From the NCBI GenBank assembly GCA_023974075.1, contig CM043791.1, positions 27,030,642 to 27,094,641 on the forward strand: a DNA stretch of 64,000 nucleotides, in the 5' to 3' direction. The stretch is from Chaenocephalus aceratus (taxonomy: Eukaryota; Chordata; Actinopteri; Perciformes; Channichthyidae). Positions 40,655 to 58,801 of this stretch are shown one piece after another. The notes beneath the pieces are model-generated. The model made no database searches and was not told the DNA's origin. It was given only the letters and a program-made list of their open reading frames with translations. A program made the translations under genes and the position numbers. Within the stretch, counting starts at the first letter, position 1. The number at the start of each line of letters is the position of its first letter.

Positions 40655-43600
40655 TTACATCTGAGTGCTGTACGACACATCCTGAAAAAACATCAACATT
40701 TAGGGCTAGAGCTGAGAACATTTCAAAAGTATATCACAGCAATGACACGTGAAGTCATTTTGAAAGTGATGAACTCACAAGAACGAAGTCAGTGTCGCCC
40801 AGTTTCTTGAGAATGTGAAGCACTGCATCATGAACTGTGACAAACAGCCGGCTCTTTGGGATGGACTCTGAGAAGAAGCCTGCCGCCTCCAGCTGCTCCA
40901 CGACACATGCTGATATTTGACCACACAGAGGCATGCATGACAATGAGGTCTGAACGCATTAGACATAAAGTATTTGATCATAGAAATAAATATTTATGTC
41001 TGACTGATGTGTCGGAACAATGTGGCACCACTAAAGCCGAGACCTTGACACATTCATTGTCTAAGCTCCATTGCCTTGACTCTAGGACATTAGGTTTGTC
41101 TTGTTGCGTCTAGTTTGCTCACCTTGGCAGCCTGCTAGATAGACGTCCAAATCAATCTCTCCAAAGTCTCTGAAAATCTGATTAAGAAAAGACAGGTATC
41201 ATTTTATGTATTTTTGTGGGACATTCGTTATTTTAACAATGCATATAAGAATAGCCTCCCCCTTCCCTGATGTGTTCACTTAGTTAAACATATGATGGTT
41301 AAATGAAATTAACACACACATTTTTCAAGGTCTTCACAGAGACGGTGTCCACAAAGCTGGTGGTCGAGATGTCCAAGATAATGCTGTGCGTGTCTGACCT
41401 GACAGCCCTTTCCTTTTCCTCATTTCTGCGCTGCGATACCTTGTTGATGCTGTTATCACCGTGGTAACCTGTTTCTGAATCTGAGTCGGACATGGTTGTG
41501 TCATGCTGGTAAGCCTCGTTTACCTGGCCGATACTAAGGCCATTTGTGGAGGTTTCTGTCAGGCCTAAGGCTACAACATCCCCCTGACTTTGCTCCTTCA
41601 GTCCTGCAGAGACTTTCCTCTCATTCATCTCTGAGAAAGTGTCCTTGGAGAGTCGGAGGACTGCTTTTCTCTGCCAAAAGGTAGAAACATTGGAAATAAC
41701 ATTTAGTGACTTATCAGTTTTATATAAAATATCTGATTTTTGAAACTAGACTGTCATTTAGGATATCATACTTGTTTTTTTGCCTCCTTTTTGGCTTTAT
41801 TTTTCTCTTTCTCTTGTTTACGCTTTAGTTTCCTTTCTTGCTTCTTCTTTGCCGTCAGCAGCTTCCCGATTTCTATTCCACTCTGCACAAAAAGCCAAGC
41901 TTTGCATTAAAGAGAGAAAAAGGGAAAGTGAGACAAGTGAGAGCGATAATGAAAGCAATTAAGGGAGCTGTAGGCAGCGGACAGGGATTTCAAATGCAAG
42001 CCTGCACCCAAACACACTTCCACATTCATGGACACACACCTTCTCTTGCAGGGCCTCCAAGTACATCTCAGCATTTGTGTAGTAGATGGTTGTAGATGAA
42101 CGGAAGATTTTAATTCCTGGAATCTCTTTAGCCTATAGGGACACAACATGAAGGAGAAGAGTTTTAAAGTGCTGTTCTGCTATGGTGTCCCACGGCCTCG
42201 GCATCCCAATGAGAAAACTCCCCAAAAGAGGCCCTTTCTGCTACCCGTTCATCTTGTACCTCCCTCAGCTATTGTTTGGCTAAATGGAGTTCTACCACCA
42301 TTTAATGGGCACATTTCAGGGGGAAAATAAGGTTTTACATTTATATTTAGTTGTATATTAAAATGCAGATAAAGACATTGATGGTAAGATTACCAGAGTA
42401 CCCAAAAATCAAATCTGTAAAATGATTTTTTGTGTTACTCACAGCATTGGCAAAATTACCTTTTAACAAGACGTAAATCTATGCTAGAAGCTTTGTAAGG
42501 CTGTATCTCAGCTAAATGCTCAAATCAGCATGCTAACACTCGTAAAGCAGGTGTAATGTTGACCTGTGCACCACCTTCTCATAGTGTGTTTTTTTGTTAT
42601 ATTTGCTAATTAGCACTCAACCAAACAGTACAGCTAATCTTGATTAGTATGTCTTTAGTTGAGTTCTTCCAATACTTTGGTCATCATTGGAAACAATGTA
42701 TGTCCCAATTGTGTGCCAATCATTCTGGTGATTGTTGAGATATTTGTTAGGATAACTTAAATGTTTGGAATGACTGACGTTGGCATCCCTCAGGCAACTC
42801 CGCTAAAATGAAACAACAATGTAGAATAACTATTTTCTTAAGAAATGTATGAACTGTTGATAGTGAACTCTGTAGATAATGAATCAGATATTTTATAATC
42901 TAAAAGAATGTAAAGCTATCTATATGGGTAACTACCAAAAGATTGGTGAGAAAAAGTGTGGTTGACCTTTTACTTTTCTGTGGATGATTATTATATCGTG
43001 TAACTTTTATTTGTCACAAAACCATTACTACCTCCTTGTAGGTATCTGTGTCCAGATACAGGTCAGTGCCTGACACGTGGCCCAAGATAGAGTAACGGGG
43101 TCTGAAAGGTATTTAAAATGACATTGTTATTGCAGCTCTGTGAAATTGTCATCAAAATCTGATATTGTGTTTACATATACATCTTTAATTAATAATAAGT
43201 AGCGTGTAGTTACAGTTGTGTCCTGAAGATGACAGTTAGCATGGAAAAGCCAACGGAGACAGCCAAACCCAGGTCCAGGTTGAGCAGGATGGTGCTTGTG
43301 AATGTGACCAGCCACACCATCTAAAGGTTAGCAGAAACACTGACAGTCAGCGGGTCAAAGGGCTATTCGGTTAAAAAAAGGATAAACTGAGCAAAATGAC
43401 TCTTAGAGAGGATTTAGTCGTACCAGGTCAACCTTGTTGGTCTTCCACAGCAGAGACACATCCAGGAATTGCTTAAACATGCCTTTCAAATTCACAAACA
43501 CTATTGTGGATAAGACAGCCTAAGGAACAAAAATGCATACAGTTATATCGGTATGAACCCACAGCCTTATAGGGCATTAAAAAATATCTGCAAAGAGAGA

Positions 43601-45325
43601 TTCTGATCAAGAGGGTTACCTTGGGGAGATCTGAAAAAAGAGAACCTATTTTCAAAACCGTGACGAGCACGATGACAGACGAAATCAATCCTGCAACCTG
43701 ACAAAACACACACAAAAGTATTTAACATAAAAAGCCCCAAGTAGGACATAATAATTAAATATAATCAGTGGTATTTGGGCCTTTTTCCCCCATATGTGTG
43801 TTTACTTGTGTCTTGCCCCCTGTGCTCTCCTGCACGAGGCTGCGAGACAAGGAGGAAGTCACAGAGTAACACTGAAAGAAGCCGCCGACAGTGTTACTGA
43901 GACCCAAAGCAACCAGCTCCTGAATAAAAGAGGAAGAGCAAAAAACACCACATTTAGTTTGAGAAACTGATGACAATTGTAACACTATTCATATCCTAGC
44001 CATTAGTGTACTCGTATATAATAGGCTGTTACCTGGGGTCAACAACAACGTTTAGTTTTCATTAATTTTGTGGCCGTGTCAACACATTTCTGCCAGGCTG
44101 AGAGCATTGCCAAGCTTATTTAAGACACACTTGATTGCATAAAGCTTGTTGAACATTAATTATTTAGGAGGCCAGCTCTTAGAGGCTGTGAGTGCTCCCA
44201 GACTGCCTCGCTCCAAAACAGAATGATCGAAGTCACATGCCTCCGCAAGTGTGAATAAGTCTGTGTGCTATAGACAAGAATAAGCTATTTTTCAATACTG
44301 ACTATAGAGAAAGCACAGGTTGTTAAAGGTTCTTTGTATGACTATTTCCTGGAGTAGACTTGATGTTCCAGCTAACGGAAGACCGTGCAGTTCAATCACA
44401 GGTCATGGTTTGGCATAAATAATGAATAATCAGAAGAGAAAGCCAAAGATAGCATCTTCATTATACATACAGTACTCTTCTACAGTACCCGTGATCACAT
44501 TTATACTGTACACACTCTGTATCTAAATTTTTCCAGATGTGAGTACACACAAGCAACACTTTATAGATAAACTGCAAAATGAACTTAGTGAAACTGCAAC
44601 TATGTGTTATGCATGTATGTGTTCGGCTTTGGAGGGCTTTGTAACATGACGTTATGCCATGTGAGATGTTTGAGGCATTTAGAAATGGACTTATATTACT
44701 GGCTTAAATGGCCAACTCCTTTAGCCAACTTCTTAAAAGGTTTAGGCGATCAAATTTCAGTGCGTCATTACTATTAGGATATAATTAAGAAATTGATGTT
44801 GCCTAATATGAGATGTAGATGGAAGAGAAACCTCTTTTCTAAAATTGCACATAAATGCAATATGTAATCATTTCTTGAATGTAAAATCCAATTTGTAGAA
44901 AGTGCTTTTGAAAAACAAAGGCACACTTACATTCAAATTAATAATCTGCTCTTTACAGCTTTGAATCAATTGTGTTGTGCTCAGCATTAATATGACATAC
45001 AGGCAGTCCTGTTGTTGCTCCTGTCACACTTTTATTGTTGCAATCGGAATCTTTGATAAAAACATTTATGTATTGACGTAGCTAATAAAATATCCACATT
45101 ATATATATTAAATTAACCAAGCATCAGAAAAAATCTGTAAAGTTTTGAATTGCTCTGTTGTTGGGGTGGGGCTTGATCCAGGACATTTGTCCATCAATGT
45201 GCCAGTGAGTCATGACCAACTGTGAGCGAGCAGAAGTCTAATATTAGGCCAATGTTAGACTATTCACTGCTAGCGCCGAGTCAGAGAGGAACAATTCAAA
45301 CTCTCACAGATGTTTAATAGTACCA

Positions 45326-45418
<93 letters not shown>

Positions 45419-48159
45419 TGTTTGTGTGTGTGTGTGTGTATATGTATTCCTTACCTGGTTGCTGTCCACCTTGTAGCCATGTTTGAGGGCAAATGTTTTG
45501 CCCAGAGAAATGTTGATGGCGTAGCCCACAATTGCTATTGCAAAAGCATCACCTATCACATCTGTGAATAATGTGGCATCTGGGGCACGAGGGGCCTTAA
45601 GCCTGGGGCAGGAGGCAAAGATGAGTGGTTTAGGTTTTTATCACTTTTGTCTCGCTCAGCACACAGAATCCAGATAAACGAGTAGCTCTACAAACGGAAA
45701 TGTCCCCTCTGTGGGACGGATGTAAGTATTCTGAAACAACTCAGGACATTTCCGCAGAGGTGGTTAAATCTCTTGACATTAAGCATCATTATGTAATTAC
45801 TGAACCATAAAATAACAGCTTCAAAAGATTGTACATTAACTTGTACAAGGGAGAATGGCGTCTCTGTTATTGCGACACTGCTTCCTGAACGGCTGTTCTT
45901 ATACTAAGTAACTTTGGTGGGTCATACAATCTCCCAGGAGAAGAGCACACACTTTACAGTGTTTTGGAGAAACTGGATCACATTTTATTGAATACCATGA
46001 TTATGAAAAGCTACTGGCTCACTCACTTAAAAACTCACTCATACTAAGACACTGACGCCCTGTTTCTATGCAGGCTGTGTCACTGTTAACAGCTTGATAT
46101 CCCTCCCTATCTCTGTTTCTTATCCTATATCTAATAGAACTGCTCGGGTCTTGATAGATTGAGTGGGGAAGTTCATGAGATCTTTCTAGAGGGTTATCAA
46201 GAATCACTTTTATCCAATGATCTTTTCCCTCTCTGTCTGTGTCTGTGTATTCTCTTGTTCCGATTAACCCAGCAAAATATTTATTCTTGTTTTGTATCTA
46301 TATCTACGCCGGGAACCGGAGTCGAGGCTGATCCTCTTGCTGTAGTCCTGTGTCTTGGATCCTCTATCCTGAGTTCTGGATTAAGTCGTGGACGTTCGGG
46401 TCGTGGCTGAACCTGTCTCTGCGGTCCTGCCTTGGGTCTCGTCATGCTGCTTCCCTGATGGCTTCCACAGGATTGTAGCTGACATCCTCGTGGATTCATC
46501 TTCTTATTACAGACACATGCATTTCCTAACATTCGGTCTACATGCTGTAAAATGTATTATCTCTTCGATTTACACACGGCATCTATTGCACGTCTGTCCG
46601 TCCTGGGAGAGGGATCCCTCCTCTGTTGCTCTCCTTGAGGTTTCTCCCATTTTTTCCCCTTAAACTGTGGGTTTTCTCTGGAAGTTTTTCCTTGTACGAT
46701 GTGAGGGTCTAAGGACAGAGGATCTAAGGACAGAGGATCCAAGGACAGAGGGTCTAAGGATAGAGGGTGTCGTTTTTCTCATACTGATATTCTGAACAAT
46801 CTATGCTGTTGTATTTGCTGTAAAGTGTCTCTACTGTAGGCTATTTTTATTTTATGTACAGCACTTTGGCTCGACCAAAAATCGTTTATAAATGTGCTAT
46901 ATAAATAAAACTTGATTTGATTTGATTTGATATTATCTTCACAGCATGTGGTAATGTTGTGGTTGTGAATCACTTGTGATCTGATTCTTGTGAATAGCCT
47001 TGAATAGCTGTCCTGAATCTGACCTCTCTAAACACACAAAGTTAAACTTACCCACTTGGAATCTCTCCAACAACATCAATGTTATATTTACTTGTAAGGT
47101 CGGCAAAGTGGATAATGATTGTTGCTGCTATGATCTGTTAAAAACAGGAACAAGCAATTATTGTCGTATGTAGGGTAAATCATTATTTTCAGCACATGCA
47201 AGCCTTATTTTTTAAACAAGGACATCATTGCCTCCATTGTGATTAAGATGCCCCCTGCTGGACCATTACATTAATGCAACTAAGTAAAAAAGAAAAGAGA
47301 GGAAACATCTAAGCATCTCTGCTTAGATGTTTCCTCTCTTCTTCTCTCTTTTACTTACTGCTATGATTTCTATTGGGATGGGCATAGGCAACTTCTGTCT
47401 GTAGCAGTCATTGATTTCTTTGACAACAATGAGAACAGAAAGCGCAACCAAGCTGACCACCAGCTCTGGCACTTTGGTCTCAGGCAGCAGCCGGCATATA
47501 TCCACCAGAGTCTGTAAGAAAAGAGTTGGAGAGAGAAGGGGGAAAAAAGGGAGGAAGTTGAAATCTCATGTCACCTTGTCAAAAAGGACGGTCAAAAATA
47601 GAAATGTTTAACAATACAATACCACTTTTTATGATAAGAGACTGTCAAACGTGTTTGTCTTTTTAACTCAAGCCCCTGATATTATATTTGTTGGTACGTT
47701 AATTTGTAGTATTATGAGCTGCCAATGCTGCTTCTCCCCACCAGAGAAATAACCCATTTACACCTCAAGCAGGGAAAAGAAAAAAAGATGATATCAGTAG
47801 ACAGAAAATGTTCCTCTTTTTTTGGTTTTGTTTCACTGATTAAACAAAACAGGATATAATGTGTTAATAAGTCAACTTTAGAGGTGTTATAGAAGGAATT
47901 TGTAACCTTTGGACAGGGCAAGGCTAGCTGTTTCCAAGCTAACCTTTCCGTTAATTATTTGATTTGTTGACAGACAAACTATTAGTAACCTGCCTTTCAG
48001 TAACGGTAGCATACCCACCGGGCATTGTTGAATCTCTAGAAAGGTATTATAGATTGTTGTGGTTTCTTCACAATTCATTAGCACCTAGAGTATACACCTA
48101 CACTATAAACATCTCGCATCTATAATGAAGTCTTTAGTCAGTGATTTAGTTGGTTAGTC

Positions 48160-48194
<35 letters not shown>

Positions 48195-51136
48195 GAGTGA
48201 GTTAGTGAGTTAGTGAGTTAGTGAGTTAGTTAGTGAGTTAGTTAGTGAGTGAGTTAGTTAGTGAGTTAGTTCGTGAGTTAGTGAGTTAGTGAGTTCCCCT
48301 ATGACACTTATAATTCTTTTTTAGTTTGCTTGTTTGTGTTCTGTTGTAACTCCTGTCATGTCAGACTCCCATTTTGCTGGCCTTGTGTCAGTAGATCCTG
48401 TACTGTATACTGGTCCACTTCCACTTGTTTGCTGCAAGATTGTCTTTTGCCATGTGCCTAAGCTTTCTAGCGTTTTTGTATCTTAGCCTGCCAGTACCTG
48501 TGTTTGACCCGTGTTATGACCTTTTCCCCCGGACTCGGATTTTGCCTAGCCATACCTTGCCTTTTAAGTAATTCAAGACTTCAGTTTTTGTTTGAATCAT
48601 GCTTTTGGGTTTTTATCCTTGAGTTGTGCCAAACTTGTATTTACTGCTGAGAGTTAATAACATGATCTGAACCTTGCCTACCCTCTGTTAGTCTATCAGT
48701 CAATCTCTTGTCAGTATCCGTATCCTGATTGTTAATGTCTTACATACTCACATAAATAAGGGAGAGTGGACCAGTGAAGCGAGCTGGCTTGACTCCAAAA
48801 AGGTACTTGAGCTGGGACACACAGACATGGCATGCTGACCCAGTGGTGTAGCCTCGAATCAGTGGTTCAGACAGGTAGGTGACAACGAAACCAAACCTCA
48901 CCACACCTAACAAGATCTAAGTATGGAGAGAAAGAGAGAAATTATCAAAATGTGTAAAATATTAAATAAAAGGGTTGCTCAGTACTGTGATACAGTCATA
49001 AACAGTTTTATATTTGGTCAGAATTTAAACACAATCACACCTGAAATATTCCCGTCAAGACCGTGAGGGAACATGCTATTTCTACTCTGTGTGCATCTCG
49101 CGCATCAAGGTCTGTCCCGTTAGTGCCGTTTGCAGGAAAGTCAATGTCTGGTGCCAGCCTCTCCGTCACACTCCCAATCATGATGCTGATCACAGCAAAT
49201 GTTCCTGAACATACAAAACGTCAGCATTTTTGTTAAAGTTCTTTCAGTAATTTTTTATTTCTGCCACTTTCACACATGTTTTCTTAGTCACCTATGGAGA
49301 TGTGTCTGGAAGTGCCAAAGATGAAGTAGACCAGAACCGGGTAAAGGGAGGTGTAAAGGCCAAACACTGGGCGTAAGGAGGCCAGAAGGGCATATGCCAT
49401 GCCTGATTCAAAGAAAAAAAGCAATGATGTTACATATTTGGCCGTCAAAACACTCATAAGACATGTTGGGTAATGGACTAACTTTATTTCTCTCTGAGAG
49501 TAAGGAAAGATCCATACCACTAGCTGTTTATTGTAGAAAGCCTCAACCAGGAGACGGTTAGCTTAGCAAAGAGAGTGGAAGCAGGTTAAAAAGCTACCCT
49601 GGGTTTCTCAAAAGGTAAAAAAATAAGCTACTAGTACCTTTAAAGTTTACTGAATAATATCTTGTTTTATTATCCATGCAAAGATTGTTGTATTAAAGGG
49701 GAAAAAATAAACACTTGTTGATATTTACTGGCTATGAGCAATGAGTTCTTGGGATATGGGGAAACAATAATTGGTCATTTTTACATTCAATTTGATTTCT
49801 AGAACAAAAAAAAAGCTTTGGAGCGGCTGGTGGGCAGACTTTGTTACATTTGTAAAGCACCATGCTGGCATTTTGTTTGCAGTCTTAATGCTAAGCTAAA
49901 CTCAAACTCTCCTGGATTGAGCTTCAAGTTTACACACGTGGGTTATTTTCTCTTCTCAGTAAGAAGACAAGTGCATTTCCCAAAATGATAAACTATTTAT
50001 TTAAAGTGACAAGTTTGCTAAGCTTTTGAATAAGCCCCCTTCAGTGTTCACATTCACACATACACACCCTGTGGCAGATGCATGATGCCCACACTGCAGC
50101 CAGAGATCAGGTCCCCGATTAAGTTTTCTCTGATGGAGTAGTGAGGCAGCCAGCTGAGCACGGGGATCCAGCTCAGCAAGATGTGCTTCAGTCTGGGCAC
50201 CGAACACCTGCAACAGTCATACATTTATTCATATTCAAATGTGACTGTTTTTACATTAGGGTTTCTGCCTAAAAAGTCACATAAAACATGTATATTGTAG
50301 TCCTTCATTCAAATTTCAGTGTGAGCACATTTGAATTAGTTTCCCTGAAGAGTGATTATCTAACATATTGAAACATTTTTAAAAAAAATAGCTTGCTTAC
50401 AAAAAAAACCAGATGTGCTAACAAATTCAAATATTCTGTGTCTTGAGAATTGGAACACCTGCTACATTTTTATCTTTATCTGCTGGCCTTGTAAAAAACG
50501 GACACATTGGATAACACCAGCATAGGTAACTTGTGACATCGAACCTGAGGTTTGTCCTTGTCTGCAAAAATGTAACTACATTTTAATAATCATTATCATA
50601 ATTGAATAGTATATATTTAATCTTAGAAGAACGTGCCCTGTTTATATGATTGCTTGATATTTATATTAAGAGTTTTATATGATGTATCGTTCAACAATAA
50701 AAAACAGCTTAGTAAAACTGTGAACTTTGCTCATCCAATTACATAAAACGGTTGTTCAGCGTTTTCTTTTGTCAACAGCATTGTACTTTGAGATAGCAAA
50801 ACAGTTACATGCACAAACTCATTCATAACAGATTCACTCATTCATGAGTGTCACTTTTAAAAGGTTGAGTGAGCAGTGAGAGGTACAGGCAAGCCTTACA
50901 GAGACATTTACAAGCATGCAAATACACATCTGCAAATGCATAAAGTTAATCCAGTTTTTGCACACCTCCCTGCATCTTCTCTTTCTTTACCTCAGGGACT
51001 CTTTCAGCCGTTCTCCCAGGGTTGGTTTGGTGGACCAAGTCCCCTTTTGTGCCACTTCATCCAGACGTAACTCATCCAGAACCCTCCTCTTCACAAAATA
51101 CTCCCCAACGGAGCAGTCCTTCTTCTCCGTGTCCAT
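40655..51136 (-). CDS. slc26a6: SLC26A6-type anion exchanger, 19 coding exons
   Basis: Epithelial exchanger of Cl-, HCO3-, oxalate and sulfate. Coding exons: 51136-50991, 50207-50068, 49402-49292, 49204-49041, 48916-48752, 47511-47359, 47134-47052, 45602-45455, 43919-43806, 43697-43620, 43519-43424, 43320-43214, 43101-43032, 42132-42040, 41882-41772, 41670-41320, 41177-41123, 40909-40779, 40681-40655. They total 780 codons plus stop; human SLC26A6 has 759. Matches include [66 protein letters not shown] and [15 protein letters not shown] sequon lies in the extracellular loop. The C-terminal STAS domain contains a Lys-rich helix and a long variable loop (residues about 594-690) with an acidic SDSDSE patch. 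It ends STQM, a possible class I PDZ ligand. The upstream frame remains open for 14 codons before an acceptor-like CAG, so an upstream coding exon is possible. Confidence 0.94.
45328..45439. repeat. (GT)n microsatellite beside an slc26a6 splice donor
   Basis: GT tract with one short interruption near 45418. On the slc26a6 strand it reads (CA)n and begins about 15 bases after the donor of the exon at 45602-45455. Confidence 0.95.
46080..46930 (+). mobile_element. Non-LTR retroposon copy, slc26a6 intron 7
   Basis: Closely similar, in opposite orientation, to 19784-20512. It ends with TATAAATAAAACTTGATTTG and further TTTGAT units, which mark the 3' end. A short tandem run of CTAAGGACAGAGGAT-like units (about 46708-46770) lies before the tail and is absent from the other copy. 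It extends further at its 5' side than the 19784 copy. No coding capacity is recognised. Confidence 0.75.
47295..47340. repeat. Perfect hairpin, 21-bp arms and 4-base loop
   Basis: Arms at 47295-47315 and 47320-47340 are exact reverse complements around the loop TCTC. It lies in slc26a6 intron 6, about 19 bases past the splice donor at 47357-47358. Confidence 0.9.
48154..48293. repeat. (TTAG/TGAG)n tandem repeat in slc26a6 intron 5
   Basis: About 35 tetranucleotide units, first uniform GTTA, then alternating GTTA and GTGA. The period is 4 bases throughout. Confidence 0.9.
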
Positions 51137-55291
<4,155 letters not shown>

Positions 55292-58200
55292 ATGGGTGAT
55301 CCAGGCCTGGCCTCTGCTCAGGCAGAGCATGGATCACTTCTGCTCAGGCAGCTTGAGAGGATGAGGGCAGCCGAGGAGCTAACTGATGTGGTCCTGCTGG
55401 CAGAGGGGATTCCCTTTACTTGCCACAAGGTGGTGCTGTCTGCATTCAGCCCTTACTTCCAGGTGAAGTTGCTGTATACAATTACTGAGAGTGAATGTGC
55501 TCATCAAGGAAAAATCTGATTTGTTTTGCAGAACTGATACGAGTAAATCTGTTGAGGATGCTATGAGACATTCATTGTTAATCACTGTGTCCAGGCCATG
55601 TTTACATGTGGTCTGAAGGAGACCCGGGGAGGAGAGGTATTTCTTAGAGACACTCCTGCCCAGAGCCTGGAGCTGCTACTGGACTACATGTACCGAGCTG
55701 AACTCCGCCTTTCGGACGACAACATCCAGGGAGTGGCTGCAGCTGCCTTCCTGCTCCATGTGGATGGAGCCTTCAGGTGAGAGAGGAGAACTGGAAATAG
55801 GTCTATATTCAAATAAACGTAATCAATTAGCCCAGTGTGTGTATATGGAACATCAGGAGCATCCAGATACCTTTCTATATGTGGTATATGGCAAACAGGA
55901 TAGAAAGTAAGTTTGAGAAGTATTTTAGTTCCCATAGCCACCTTGTTATCGCTGCAGGTTGTGTCAGAACCACATGGAGGCCTGCATGGACCCTTCCAAC
56001 TGTATTGGCCTGTACCACTGGGCCAGAGACCTGGGGGCCGCCGGTCTGGCCAACTGCGCCTTAAGATACCTCTGCCAACACTTTGCACAGGTAAGGCATT
56101 CATTATTAGTTCATCCAAATATTCTCTCAATTAGAGAAAATGTCAAAACTGTTACTTGGGGTAAGAAATGATGTGGTCAAATGTAGATGTATGTGCAATG
56201 TCTATTCAGGCCTTGTGGAACCACCTGCTTAACTGTATCAACATTGTTCTTCTTTATTCAGTATTTGCCGTTGATAACTCCCCCTTCATTATCCTCTTGC
56301 CTCAGGTTTGTGAAGAGGAAGAAGTGCTGGAGCTGGATGCTCAAAGTCTTGGGGACCTGCTGGGCTCAGATGACCTCAACATATCGCAGGAGGAGGTTGT
56401 GCTGGAGCTGGTGCTGCGTTGGGTGGAGAGGCGAAGAGGAGACTTGCAGAGTGAAGCCCAGGCTGTGGAGTTAATCAGGCGTGTCCGGCTAGAACTTGTT
56501 GACCCTCAATTCCTCCGTAAAACTAGGAGACGAAACCCGGTGAGAGAAGAAAGGGAGGGAAGGGGAGAGACAGCAATAAAAGTCAAGATTCCTTATCAAC
56601 ATTTATCAAAAGATTAGTAGATTGTCAGACTACCATGCCTGTATATACAATGTTCCAGGAGTTGCTGAGGGATGCTGAGTGCTTTGCGATGATTGACGCT
56701 GCTCTCCAGACCCCAGGTCTCTGTGAGGCGTCCGCTGCACCTCGGCCAGCCCTTCGTTACGGCATGGAGACCACCGACCTGCTGCTCAGCTTGGGTGGGG
56801 TGGATAAGGAGGGAGTGCCTGCCCGCCGTGGAGGACTTGCTGACCTCAGTTTTTGCTTTGACCCGCATGGCAGAAAAACGTACTTTATCCCCTCTCCACT
56901 GAAGGTCTGTGGGGGTATGGGGCAGATCACAGCTGGGGCAGTGACACGAGACAACAACATAGTGGTAGCTATAGAGGGAGAAGACCAACACAGAAGCAAG
57001 AGGGTAGATATCTACAGGTGTGTGTGTTCACATAAGAATACAAATCATTTTTAAGGCCACTGCTTTCCAGATCTAAAATGCCTTTTTATTTGCCAGGTAC
57101 GATCAATCAGAGAAGAACAGCTGGATGAAGCTGTGCTCCACAGCACACAGGGACATGTATGCTTTAGGGCTTCTAGGTGATGCCCTGTATATGATGGGAG
57201 GTCAGATGAAAGTTCATAATCACTACATAATCACAGACAATGTTTCTAGATGGTCGCTGAAGAGAGGAGGCAGCTGGATCAGCTTTTCCCCTCTGCCTCT
57301 TCCCTTAGCCTGCCACTGCACCGTCAGCCTGAAGGAGCGTCTCTATGTGCTGGGGGGCTGGACACCACAGGTACACAGAAATGTTAAAAAAAACGTCAGC
57401 TGTAGATGGGAGCAATGATGTAACCTTGAGCAAGAGTACACTGGTCTATTATCAGGTTCAGGCTAGCCTGATGACAACCAAAAACAGACTTTCCCCACCA
57501 ATAGGGCTACATTTTTCAAAGGCCCTGAAAAATTATTTTATGTTGACAGCCCTGTCAATCAAATGTGATCGATCCACAATCAGCACAAACCTTAAGTAGA
57601 TTGACTGACCTTTTAGGTGTTGAACTTCTTAAATATTAGCCATTGCTGTTTTTAGTGAACTTTAACTTTGGTTGATGTACGCTTAGTGCTACGTATTTAA
57701 TGTTTTAGAGAAACACTTGTTAAGGGGAAAATCAAATTTAGTTTACAGGTTTACATTTGAAAGACTCTGTTGTCCTCTAGCTGGGCAGGACTGGGATAAT
57801 AATTCCGGCTGAGAACCTTACATCAGCCCAGGCCATGTTTACAGACCACTACTGGAGCTGTTTGTTGGCATACCCTCTCTTTTTACCGTCTAGCAGTCAG
57901 ATGACGAAAGAATAGGTGTAACATTCACCTTCTCTGTCCTTCACTGTTTCCCCTGGTTCTCATTTCTCACCTCAATGTGTTCTTCCTCCCTTTGTCCAAC
58001 TCTTGTCTCCTCCATCAGCACCAGCCAGATGATGAACCTGACAAGCTGAGTAACCGTGTCTTTCGGTTTGACCCCGGCAAAGACAGGTGGACTGAGTGTG
58101 CCAGGATGAAGTACTCCAGGTACCGCTGCGGGACGGCTGTCCTCAACGGAGAAATGTACATACTAGGTCAGACAAGAAAGACTGCAAGTTAATTTCTAAG

Positions 58201-58801
58201 TATTTCTTCTCTATGATATTGTAGCCAGGTGATATGTTTGTGTGATTTTCAGGTGGTATAGGATGTGATGGAGAAGACTGTGGACAGTTACGACACTGTC
58301 TTAGCTCTGTAGAGATCTATAACCCAGACACAGACACCTGGAGGGCAGGACCAACCCTGCCCACGTCTTTACTCAGCCTTCAAACTAACGCCTCCAATGT
58401 AGGAGCAGTGCATGGCAAGCTTTACCTCTGTGGATACTACAAGGGTGCTGGTGAGTAAGTGAATGCCTGACAATATTTTTTCATGCAGCTTCTTTTGCAT
58501 GATCTCTTAGAGACATACACTTCATGGTGAAATGGCCTTTGCACACAAACTATAGGAACACTTTGGGTCTGGGAATGCCAGCCAATTGATTAGATTAGAA
58601 TAAATTAGATTTTGGTCAGCTGTCATTTACATACTTTCTCTAACTACTGCAGGCCGTCATGAGATCATCACCAAGGAGATTTTAAAAATGGACCCTGCAG
58701 ACAATGTGTGGACTGTAGTGGAAAGACGAGCAGCCTTGCATGACAGCTATGACGTCTGTCTGGTGGCTAACCTCAATCCTCGAGACCTCTTCACACCATA
58801 A
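55292..58801 (+). CDS. kbtbd12: Kelch repeat and BTB domain protein 12, 9 coding exons
   Basis: BTB-BACK-Kelch protein; family members usually act as substrate adaptors of cullin-3 ubiquitin ligases, but the KBTBD12 substrate is not known to me. Coding exons: 55292-55462, 55595-55776, 55958-56090, 56306-56539, 56659-57017, 57097-57370, 58019-58166, 58253-58450, 58653-58801. They total 615 codons plus stop; human has 623. The BTB domain (about residues 25-130) has LTDVVLLAEGIPFTCHKVVL and SPYFQAMFTCGL. The BACK domain has SDDLNISQEEVVLELVLRWV and RLELVDPQFLR. Kelch repeats follow, with RYGMETTDLLLSLGG, LYMMGGQMK, LYVLGGWTPQ, DEPDKLSNRVF and ILGGIGCDGED. It ends MHDSYDVCLVANLNPRDLF-like (LHDSYDVCLVANLNPRDLF). 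These blocks align through the whole length with KBTBD12 and not with other KBTBD or KLHL proteins. Confidence 0.95.

Noticed and set aside
48154..48293. Telomere-like TTAG repeats
   Set aside because: Vertebrate telomeres are TTAGGG; the period here is four bases with TTAG/TGAG variants, so it is an ordinary microsatellite.
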